Of a stretch of DNA of 7,222 nt, positions 1-5,444 are shown piece by piece. The position numbers and the translations under genes were made by a program. The DNA is taken from NCBI GenBank assembly GCA_028715865.1, contig JAQUQY010000073.1:1-7222 (forward strand). Direction: 5' to 3'. This stretch comes from Syntrophales bacterium. GTDB taxonomy: Bacteria; Desulfobacterota; Syntrophia; Syntrophales; UBA2210. Every line of letters begins with the position of its first letter. Positions within the stretch are counted from its first letter, which is position 1. The notes under the pieces were generated by a model, which had not been told where the DNA came from, searched no databases, and was given only the letters and a program-made list of their open reading frames with translations.

Positions 1-1
1 A

Positions 2-625
2 AAGGAATGCTTTCTGTGGGGTGTCGTTCGCCAGCAGCTTCTGGTGGATCCGGCCATTCCTTACACGTCCCACAACAGTTCCGCCTGCTTGGTGGTTGAT
101 TGTCCCGACCCGGCATTTGCGGAGATTCTGCTGAAGCTGGCGGCTGACTATATTGAGGCGGAAGCCATCCCCGGAAGCGATCCCGGCCTTTGCCTTGTTC
201 GTGAGAGCGACCCGGCCATGCAGTCGTTGCAGTTATTCGGACGTCAATGCACGCTTAAGATTGTAAGCCAGGCCGATGCCATGAGGGCTGCCGGCGGAGT
301 TCATCTGTCGGGCCACGGAGGCACGAACGGTGGAATTATCGGCGCGGCCGCCGCGGTTGGACTTACCGCATCAGGCTGGCATGGACGCTTTATAGAGTTT
401 TCAAGCCTGCGGGACTTTCCCGATCCGGTATTGGTTTCCAGGCTCGAAGAGAAAAACATTCGACTGGCGCCTCTCGACCGGGACGGCTGCGGACCGCTCC
501 CTGATGACAGGGTGCGAACAAAAGGTTGGCTCAGGCCCAGGCTGTGGGGTCACGAGGCCGTTCTGCCCGTTACTCCAGTGGGCCCAGGCTTTTGGGAAAG
601 CTTGGGGGAGAAAAGGAAAAAATAG
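2..625 (+). CDS. TiaS-like (tRNA-Ile2 agmatinylcytidine synthetase-like) domain protein, 3' part
   Basis: The reading frame is open to the left edge (codons from position 2 give KECFLWGVVRQQLL before the GTG at 44), so this is the C-terminal ~207 residues of a longer protein; the GTG at 44 is not a convincing start. The key segment, about residues 90-120 counted from that GTG, is glycine-rich (SGHGGTNGGIIGAAAAVGL, then GWHGRFIE). It resembles the G-G-T-x-x-G-(V/I)-I-G-A-x-A-A-V-G-L stretch that I recall from the TiaS family, which uses ATP to modify the tRNA-Ile2 wobble cytidine in archaea. A bacterial protein is unlikely to make agmatidine, so a shared fold with another substrate is more plausible. 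No membrane segment or signal peptide is seen in this part. The stop lies 25 bp before the 73-aa gene, which is 18 bp before the molybdenum-storage homologue, so the three probably share a transcript. The family assignment rests on motif memory only; the role is unknown. Confidence 0.6.
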   Translation, partial: KECFLWGVVRQQLLVDPAIPYTSHNSSACLVVDCPDPAFAEILLKLAADYIEAEAIPGSDPGLCLVRESDPAMQSLQLFGRQCTLKIVSQADAMRAAGGVHLSGHGGTNGGIIGAAAAVGLTASGWHGRFIEFSSLRDFPDPVLVSRLEEKNIRLAPLDRDGCGPLPDDRVRTKGWLRPRLWGHEAVLPVTPVGPGFWESLGEKRKK

Positions 626-636
626 ACACATAAAAG

Positions 637-644
637 AAGGAGGT
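637..644 (+). promoter_or_regulatory. Strong Shine-Dalgarno for the 73-aa gene
   Basis: AAGGAGGT lies 6 nt before the ATG at 651 and matches the 16S anti-Shine-Dalgarno almost perfectly. It fixes the start of the small gene at 651 rather than at the in-frame ATG at 504, which lies inside the preceding gene. It also predicts that the small protein is translated better than its operon neighbours. Confidence 0.8.
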
Positions 645-650
645 GTGATA

Positions 651-872
651 ATGGCTGGGAAAATATTTTATCGTGAAAGGGCAAAGGTGGGGGCGAAGGA
701 AAGAAAACCACGATTCAGGCTTGTGGCCGTCGCCGGAGTTGACATTACCTTCTATGGGGATCACTTGAGAAAAAAGGAACTCGAGGAAATTGCCGGTGCT
801 GTGGGTGCGGAACTGGTACTTCTTAAAGTCAAGAGAGAGGATAAGGACGAAGAAGTCGAAGTCAAAGACTGA
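651..872 (+). CDS. Conserved-looking 73-aa hypothetical protein upstream of molybdenum storage gene
   Basis: I do not recognise the family. The 73-residue product has a basic N-terminal third (residues 4-23, rich in K and R, with KPRFR at 19-23) and a hydrophobic strand-like segment (LVAVAGVDITFY, 24-35). A likely helix follows (residues 37-51, with LRKKELEEIAGAVG at 39-52), then a second strand (AELVLLKVK, 53-61) and an acidic tail (64-73). This looks like a small cytoplasmic alpha/beta domain; there is no Cys or His cluster for metal binding, no signal peptide and no membrane segment. The start is set by the strong Shine-Dalgarno at 637-644. It lies 25 bp after the TiaS-like gene and 18 bp before the storage-protein homologue. 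The position suggests a partner, chaperone or regulator of one of these neighbours, but that is inference from context only. Confidence 0.8.
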   Translation: MAGKIFYRERAKVGAKERKPRFRLVAVAGVDITFYGDHLRKKELEEIAGAVGAELVLLKVKREDKDEEVEVKD

Positions 873-890
873 AGGGACGGATAACAGGCG

Positions 891-1721
891 ATGGCTCTGA
901 AAAGAGAACGAGACGGAAAGCGGTTGCATGTAAAAAGCAGGCTTATGGGGGAAAGCCTTGTGGGCAAAACATTCATGAAGAACCTTAGCGTCGCCCCCCA
1001 GAAGAGGCTTTTCCCTGATGTGAATATTGTCAAGATAGGAGGTCAATCCATCTGTGACAGGGGCAAAAAAGCGCTGCCTTCCATTGTTGAAGAAATAGTG
1101 GCATGTTCAAAGACTCACAAGATATTGCTTACCACGGGCGGAGGAACGAGGAGTCGCCACATTTACGCAATCGGCCTGGAGTTGGGGATGCCGATTGGCA
1201 TCATAGCTAAATTCGGCAGTTCCGTTTCTGAACAGAATGCCCTGCTGCTTTCAACGCTCTTAAGTCCCTGGGGGGGTCTCAAAATCGGCCATGACGAGGT
1301 TACAAAACTGTCCCTTTACTTCGCCCAGGGCTGTATACCTGTCATGCACGGTATGCCGCCATATGATTATTTTGCCCTGCCTCATCCCGGTGGGCGTATT
1401 CCCATCCACCGCACCGACGTTGGCACAGCAGTAATAGCTGATTTGATAGGCGCAAGAAGCTGCATTTTTGTCAAGGATGAAAAAGGACTCCACACCGATG
1501 ATCCAAAGAAAAACAAAAAAGCCGCTTTCATTCCAGAAATCGGCGCGAGGGAACTTCTGGAAATGGACCTTGAAGACCTGATAATCGAACGTTCATGCTT
1601 GGAGATCCTTCAGAACAGCGAAGTCCTTGAAAGAATTCAGGTGATTAACGGCCTTGAGCAGGGAAATCTCACCGGGGCGCTGCAGGGAAAACCTGTGGGA
1701 ACGGTAATTCACAGGGAATAA
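891..1721 (+). CDS. Molybdenum storage protein subunit homologue (MosA/MosB-like, amino acid kinase fold)
   Basis: In Azotobacter vinelandii, MosA and MosB form an (alpha-beta)3 cytoplasmic hexamer that packs molybdate or tungstate into polyoxometalate clusters with ATP. This 276-aa protein has the MosA length and the family's blocks. These are KIGGQS (48-53, phosphate-binding loop), TGGGTRSRH (82-90), FGSSVSEQNA (108-117), GMPPYDYF (154-161), GGRIPIHRTDVGT (167-179) and FVKDEKGLHTDDP (193-205). A C-terminal VINGLEQGNLTGAL block matches both Azotobacter subunits. As remembered, KIGGQS and the (F)VKDExGL block are closer to MosB, while the overall length is that of MosA. The ribosome site is weak (AGGGA about 13 nt upstream), so translation may be coupled to the 73-aa gene 18 bp before it. 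A UMP-kinase role is unlikely, given the storage-type PPY and C-terminal blocks. The metal could be Mo or W. Only one such subunit is present in the window. Confidence 0.88.
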   Translation: MALKRERDGKRLHVKSRLMGESLVGKTFMKNLSVAPQKRLFPDVNIVKIGGQSICDRGKKALPSIVEEIVACSKTHKILLTTGGGTRSRHIYAIGLELGMPIGIIAKFGSSVSEQNALLLSTLLSPWGGLKIGHDEVTKLSLYFAQGCIPVMHGMPPYDYFALPHPGGRIPIHRTDVGTAVIADLIGARSCIFVKDEKGLHTDDPKKNKKAAFIPEIGARELLEMDLEDLIIERSCLEILQNSEVLERIQVINGLEQGNLTGALQGKPVGTVIHRE

Positions 1722-1739
1722 AAGTTCCCCTATGAGCGT

Positions 1740-1756
1740 GAAGGCGGCCTGCCTTC
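1740..1756. terminator. Small hairpin between convergent operons
   Basis: GAAGGC and GCCTTC form a perfect 6-bp stem with a 5-nt loop in the 33-bp gap between the ends of the storage-protein gene (+) and the FmdE-like gene (-); the right arm overlaps the latter's TGA. A second, weaker pairing, GGGAA (1714-1718) with TTCCC (1725-1729), sits at the storage gene's stop. Neither strand has a proper T-run directly after the stem (the minus strand has TTTT only ~16 nt later), so action as a bidirectional terminator is plausible but unproven. Confidence 0.35.
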
Positions 1757-2348
1757 AATGATCAACTCTGTTGAGGGGAATAACCTCTTTATAAGGTGTT
1801 TCCCCCCCGCAGTCCCGGCACTGTTTACCGTCCCGTATCGGGTAGGCCTCGCCGCAGTCCGGGCAGATACCCACGGGCCCCATCTTTTTTCTGCGAATCC
1901 TGTCGGGATCAACCCGCACGGACTGCATGCCCAGCAGGCCGTGACCCGCTTCCCGTATCTGTGACAGAAGCAGTTCTGAATTTTGTTCCTGTTTTTTCTT
2001 TCTCTTGAGATACCAGTCGCGGACCTCCGGCCAGTCTTCCAGTTTATTCGTGTCCAGAAAGACCCGGACGCCTTCACCACCGAATTTTTCGTACATGGTG
2101 ACGGCAAAACGCCCGATATTGACCACCGTGAGCCAGCCGTTGCCGATGGTGCAGGGGGTGAGTATCTGCACGGCATCGGGAAGGCAAACGGGGGTTTCGC
2201 AGATGGCATCGAAGAAATCTCCCTCAGGGAGATTCTTGAGTGCAAGGTCGACGATGAAGCCTCCGATGATGAGGCCAGGCGCCATGCTGCCGTGAAAGGA
2301 TTTAACCAGGTGGAGGTACTCCTCGTAGGAATAGGTGCAGATGTTCAT
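1755..2348 (-). CDS. FmdE-like protein with C-terminal zinc ribbon
   Basis: This 197-aa protein matches the FmdE family, named after the formylmethanofuran dehydrogenase-associated subunit E of methanogens but widespread in anaerobes without that enzyme. The N-terminal domain has FHGSMAPGLIIG (18-29) with H19, then CETPVCLPDAVQILTPCTIG (50-69) with C50, C55 and C66, which are probable metal ligands, and IGRFAVTMYEK (about 78-88). The C-terminus carries a classical zinc ribbon with CPDC at 162-165 and CRDC at 177-180. A charged linker (about residues 110-135, KRKKKQEQ) joins the two. A ribosome site (AAAGG, 7 nt before the ATG) lies in the 14-bp gap after modC, so it is the last gene of the mod operon. 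The true substrate is unknown. The context favours a molybdate- or tungstate-linked role, such as metal delivery to a molybdoenzyme or metal-dependent regulation. It is not likely to be a real formylmethanofuran dehydrogenase subunit, because no fmd/fwd genes are seen here. Confidence 0.85.
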   Translation of the reverse strand: MNICTYSYEEYLHLVKSFHGSMAPGLIIGGFIVDLALKNLPEGDFFDAICETPVCLPDAVQILTPCTIGNGWLTVVNIGRFAVTMYEKFGGEGVRVFLDTNKLEDWPEVRDWYLKRKKKQEQNSELLLSQIREAGHGLLGMQSVRVDPDRIRRKKMGPVGICPDCGEAYPIRDGKQCRDCGGETPYKEVIPLNRVDH

Positions 2349-2362
2349 GGTTCCGCCTTTCT

Positions 2363-3076
2363 TTAGAGAGCCAGGGCCAGCCGCTGTCCCCGTGCGGCCT
2401 TTAGCGGCTCTTTACGGGAAGCCGCTCCGGTAATAGTTCGCCGCATCCAGTCCCGGTCTTCTTCACCATCAACGATGGGCAGTATCTCGTCCGCCAGGTA
2501 GAGGGCCTCATTAATATCGTGGGTAACATAGACAATGGGCAGGGACAGGTTTCCCTTCAATGATTTCAGCTCTTCCCGGAGGTCCCTCCGAGAGGCTACG
2601 TCGAGCGCCGAGAATGGTTCGTCCAGGAGCAGAAGCCGGGGGCGGCGGGCCAAAGCCTGACAGATGGCGCACCGCTGGCGTTCGCCGCCGGAGACCATGA
2701 AGGGTTTCCGGTCCCTGAGATGGCTGATGCCAAAAAGCTCTAAAAGGTCATTCACTTCGTTATGGTCCACGGCGGCGAAGGCGGCATTCTCATAGATGTT
2801 AAGATTGGGAAAAAGAGAATAGTCCTGAAATACATAGCCGAGGTGCCTTTTCTGAGGCTTCAGGTTGATCCTGCGGGAAGAATCAAACCATGTTTCATCA
2901 CCGAAGGCAATAGTTCCGCTGTCGGGCTGCTCCAATCCCGCCAGCATTCGGATCGTTGTTGTCTTTCCTCCCCCTGAAGGGCCTATAAGAACGAAAATAT
3001 TGTCCGATGAACAGGAAAAGGATATGTCAAGATCGAAGAAGGCAAGTTTTTTCTTGATGGACAGGGATAATGTCAT
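2363..3076 (-). CDS. modC: Molybdate/tungstate ABC transporter ATPase ModC (short form)
   Basis: This is the cytoplasmic ATPase of the molybdate importer. All ABC motifs are present: Walker A GPSGGGKTT (32-40), Q-loop Q84 within VFQDYSLFP, signature VSGGERQR (128-135), Walker B LLLLDEP (148-154), and the H-loop histidine H186 in VTHD. At 237 aa it is far shorter than the ~350-aa E. coli type. The ~100-residue C-terminal TOBE/Mop region that binds molybdate and inhibits transport is absent; only a ~35-residue basic tail follows the ATPase core. The frame ends in a clean TAA, with the FmdE-like gene starting 14 bp later, so this looks like a natural short form rather than a cut. The ATG lies 1 bp after the modB stop, with GAGGA about 9 nt upstream inside modB. 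The specificity (Mo or W) is inferred from modA and modB. Confidence 0.92.
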   Translation of the reverse strand: MTLSLSIKKKLAFFDLDISFSCSSDNIFVLIGPSGGGKTTTIRMLAGLEQPDSGTIAFGDETWFDSSRRINLKPQKRHLGYVFQDYSLFPNLNIYENAAFAAVDHNEVNDLLELFGISHLRDRKPFMVSGGERQRCAICQALARRPRLLLLDEPFSALDVASRRDLREELKSLKGNLSLPIVYVTHDINEALYLADEILPIVDGEEDRDWMRRTITGAASRKEPLKAARGQRLALAL

Positions 3077-3077
3077 G

Positions 3078-3731
3078 TCATGAATCCTCGTTGAGTTTGT
3101 TTACCAGAAGGAGGAAAAGGTAGCTGACGGGGATGAAGCTCAACGCCATTAGTCCCGCGGTGCGATAGTCCATCATTTCCACCGCTTCGTAGATGGCGAT
3201 AGAGGCAACCTTGGTAACGCCGGGGATGCTGCCTCCTACCATGAGGAGCACACCGAAGGCCCCGATACTGTGAAGAAAGACCAGTATAGCAGCAGCGATG
3301 ATACCGCTTGTGCTGTTGGGAATAACAACCCGGAAAAAGGCCGATATAGGGGACAATCCCAGGACGGCGGCGTTTTCGAGAAGACGGTGATCGAGCTTCT
3401 GAAAGGTCGCCTTCATGGGCTGTATGGCGAAGGGAAGGCTGTAGAGGATTGCCGCGATTGTTATTCCCGTGAACGTGAACAGCAGTGATGCTCCTGTCAG
3501 AGAGTTCCAGAAGGAGCCGAGAAATCCTTTCGGTCCCATGACCATGACCATGTAAAAGCCGATAACCGTGGGGGGGAGGGCGATAGGGAGGTAGAGGAGA
3601 GCCTCCACCAGTGGCTTGCCTGGAAATTTGTGATAGGCAAAGAAATAGGCCACCGGGGCGGCCAGGACAACCAGGATAGCCGTGGTGATCATGGCCAGTT
3701 TCAGGGTGATGTAGAGGGCCGTGTAATCCAT
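3078..3731 (-). CDS. modB: Molybdate/tungstate ABC transporter permease ModB
   Basis: This is the inner-membrane channel subunit of the molybdate importer, 217 aa, the usual ModB size. Hydrophobic segments sit near residues 10-32, 41-66, 82-102, 143-166 and 191-211, giving about five membrane spans. The cytoplasmic EAA loop that docks on the ATPase is clear: E119-N-A-A-V-L-G125 followed by FFRVVIP (132-138). The family block GAFGVLLMVGGSIPGVTKV (157-175) corresponds to the GEFG...GNIPGxT region of ModB proteins. Its ATG directly follows the modA stop (TAGATG, no gap), and its TGA is 1 bp before the modC ATG, so it should be translationally coupled on both sides. It should work with ModA as the donor and a ModC dimer as the motor. 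Confidence 0.94.
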   Translation of the reverse strand: MDYTALYITLKLAMITTAILVVLAAPVAYFFAYHKFPGKPLVEALLYLPIALPPTVIGFYMVMVMGPKGFLGSFWNSLTGASLLFTFTGITIAAILYSLPFAIQPMKATFQKLDHRLLENAAVLGLSPISAFFRVVIPNSTSGIIAAAILVFLHSIGAFGVLLMVGGSIPGVTKVASIAIYEAVEMMDYRTAGLMALSFIPVSYLFLLLVNKLNEDS

Positions 3732-4478
3732 CTATTCATATCCGAATGTTTTTTTTATCTCCAAAGCTTCGCCGGAGACGAGAAAGGCGGCAAATTGTTC
3801 CACCGTTTTACGATTTTTCGTTTTTGCAATAATGCAGGCCGCCTGAATCACCGGTTCCGCTTCGGGAATGTGGTAGTAACATCCCTTTTGTCCTTCCTCG
3901 GAGGCAACCGCCGAGAGGGCGCAGAAGCCAGCCTCGACAGCGCCTGTTGAGGCATATTGAAAGGACTGGGCAACCGTCTGGGCTGTAACGAAACGGCTTT
4001 CCAGGGCGCTTTCAAATCCCGCCTTTCGTACCGCATCGAGCGCCACAGTTCCGTAAGGGGCAGTGACCGGGTTCGCCAGCGATATTCTTCCGGTACTGAC
4101 CGCCAGCGCTCCTTTCCAGTCTTCACTCGCGCAGAAACTCTGGTTTGACGACCAGAGGATTGCCCTGCCCCGGGCGTAGACAAAAGGTTCATAGGCCAGA
4201 CCTTCCTCGCGCAAAAGTCCCGGCCGCTTTTCGTCGGCGGAGAGAAAGAGGTCGTAGGGAGCGCCGTTTATGATCTGGCTGTATAGGCTGCCCGTTGAAG
4301 CAAAGGTGGCCTGGACGACGATGCCCGATTGTTTCTCGAAGTCAGCGGCTATCTCCTTAAAGGCCGAAATAAAGTTGCCGGCGACAGCCACAGTTATTTT
4401 ATCCTGAGCGGCAACTGAAAATGGGATGACAAGTGTCAACAGCAACAATGAAATTGTTATTTGGATAATTTTCCGCAT
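3732..4478 (-). CDS. modA: Periplasmic molybdate/tungstate-binding protein ModA
   Basis: This is the periplasmic receptor that hands oxyanion to ModBC. The 248-aa precursor starts with a signal peptide (MRK, hydrophobic core about 4-22, likely cleavage after VAA at 22-24). There is no lipobox cysteine, so it should be a soluble periplasmic protein. ModA-family blocks follow: ITVAVAGNF (28-36), FASTGSLYSQI (59-69, with the serine/threonine that bind oxyanion), PYDLFLSAD, an NPVTAPYGTVA block near the middle, and a typical C-terminal AAFLVSGEALEIKKTFGYE. The start is supported by the signal peptide and by a GGGAAG ribosome site 3-8 nt upstream. It is the first gene of modA-modB-modC-FmdE. The 205 bp upstream contains the palindrome at 4531-4546. 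Molybdate and tungstate cannot be told apart by eye. Confidence 0.93.
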   Translation of the reverse strand: MRKIIQITISLLLLTLVIPFSVAAQDKITVAVAGNFISAFKEIAADFEKQSGIVVQATFASTGSLYSQIINGAPYDLFLSADEKRPGLLREEGLAYEPFVYARGRAILWSSNQSFCASEDWKGALAVSTGRISLANPVTAPYGTVALDAVRKAGFESALESRFVTAQTVAQSFQYASTGAVEAGFCALSAVASEEGQKGCYYHIPEAEPVIQAACIIAKTKNRKTVEQFAAFLVSGEALEIKKTFGYE

Positions 4479-4530
4479 CTCTTCCCTTTCTTAACCCTAC
4501 CTCCCGGAATTCCTGAAGGAAATTAATATT

Positions 4531-4546
4531 ATGTTAAAATTAACAT
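4531..4546. promoter_or_regulatory. Candidate operator palindrome upstream of modA
   Basis: ATGTTAA-AA-TTAACAT is a perfect 7-bp inverted repeat with a 2-bp spacer, 52 bp before the modA start. It lies in the AT-rich 205-bp spacer (4479-4683) between the broken moeA and modA. On the minus strand it runs straight into TAATAT, a possible -10 element, with no good -35 in front, so it is placed where a repressor or activator would act. It does not look like the E. coli ModE site as I recall it (TATAT/ATATA-type half sites). A second small inverted repeat, TTAGG (4613-4617) with CCTAA (4623-4627), is the only other structure I see in the spacer. Confidence 0.45.
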
Positions 4547-4683
4547 ATGGATTTTATCATACAGGATTATTCTTCTCATTTCAATGCATGCGGACTCCTA
4601 AAGGCACATTATTTAGGCTATTCCTAACCTATATTTTTCTAAACATGCGCCAACCGACGTTTATGTCATTTCTGGCATACATG

Positions 4684-5438
4684 TCAAGGTATTTCTGCCT
4701 TCATGCCCGGAAAATGAAATGATCCTTCGTTCCAGAGCAACTGAACCGAAATAATGTCACCCCTATGCAAAGATTGTTTACCTCCCGGAATACATATTAG
4801 CGCGTTGGCGCGGGCAGGGCCAGTTGCAAAAAGGCCATCCGGTTGCTCGACGGCCCACCGGGCAGACAAAAGAACGGCCGATTCCGCCACAGGCCAAAAG
4901 CCACGCCCTTCCCCGGCCCCATGCGAACGTAGTGAAACAATTTTTGCCAGCCCAGCCGGTTCATCGTATCGATGATAAGATCGCGGTGGCTTCCCCAGGC
5001 GCCGCCGCTGGTCAGTATGGCATCGGAATAGTGCCATTGCTTTTCAAGCGCCTCGCAGAATTCGGCAGCGACCACCGCATCCGCACCCGCTGGTACTGGC
5101 GCGCCGGAGCAGACGCAGACAGCTCCGCCGCTTTCGACCTTCCCATCAAATCCGTGCCCCGCGAACGCGAATCCACGAATCTTGAGGACTTTGGGATTTT
5201 GGGCGGAGGCGAGAGCTACGTCCGCTGATTTTACGGCGTAGCCGTCTTTGAGAGAAACATTAAGTGAAGGATAGCTGATCCGGACCACAAGATCGGCGGC
5301 GACAATCCGGCCCGCACACTGGTTAAGTGCTGCTATTTCGGCTTTTAGCGGCTGAATATGGTTCTCGATTATCTGCCGGGCTTCCCGGTAGCCAATGTAG
5401 CCTTCGCCTTCATCAATCTCTTGATAATCCGCCTTCAT
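4684..5438 (-). pseudogene. moeA: MoeA-type molybdopterin molybdenumtransferase, internally deleted and frameshifted
   Basis: MoeA inserts metal into adenylylated molybdopterin and is normally ~400 aa. The ATG frame gives 213 aa, ending at the TAA at 4797-4799. Domain blocks are clear: GYREARQIIENHI (N-terminus), NVSLKDGYAV (MoeA signature region), GAPVPAGADAVV, then TSGGAWGSHRDL (molybdopterin-binding motif with the conserved D), RMGPGKGVAFG and CLPGGPSSN. Two segments appear to be missing. About 80-90 residues are gone between the VPAGADAVVAAEFC block and the ALEKQWHYSDAILTSGG block (junction about 5050-5058, in frame). About 70-80 residues, most of domain IV, are gone after FLQLALP. At about 4812-4818 the homology jumps to another frame, which continues ARANALICIPGGKQSLHRGD to a TGA at 4684-4686, a typical MoeA C-terminus. 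A functional enzyme is unlikely unless the assembly is faulty. It starts 6 bp after the DUF364 gene. Deletion sizes are estimates from remembered family architecture. Confidence 0.8.
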
Positions 5439-5444
5439 GAGCTT

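Noticed and set aside
44..625. GTG at 44 as the true start of the first gene
   Set aside because: The frame stays open to the window edge with protein-like codons and there is no ribosome site before the GTG, so the gene is more likely cut by the window.
504..650. Longer N-terminus for the 73-aa protein starting at 504
   Set aside because: It would lie inside the preceding gene in another frame and has no ribosome site, whereas the ATG at 651 has a near-perfect one.
1730..2245. Overlapping minus-strand ORF of 171 codons
   Set aside because: It is an out-of-frame shadow of the FmdE-like gene, with no family resemblance and an unlikely composition.
4479..4683. Possible molybdenum-cofactor riboswitch in the modA leader
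   Set aside because: The minus-strand spacer was read for a multi-stem structured leader with paired conserved blocks. Only short 5- to 7-bp inverted repeats are seen, and the sequence is AT-rich.
4531..4722. Plus-strand 63-codon ORF in the spacer upstream of modA
   Set aside because: It starts inside the palindrome, has no ribosome site, encodes an improbable mix rich in F, Y and M, and overlaps the moeA 3' end on the other strand.
4498..4791. Exact 13-bp direct repeat TACCTCCCGGAAT at 4498-4510 and 4779-4791, flanking the modA-moeA spacer
   Set aside because: One copy is inside the moeA C-terminal codons and the other is upstream of modA. A 13-bp match is expected by chance about once every few windows this size, and nothing else marks the ends of an element.
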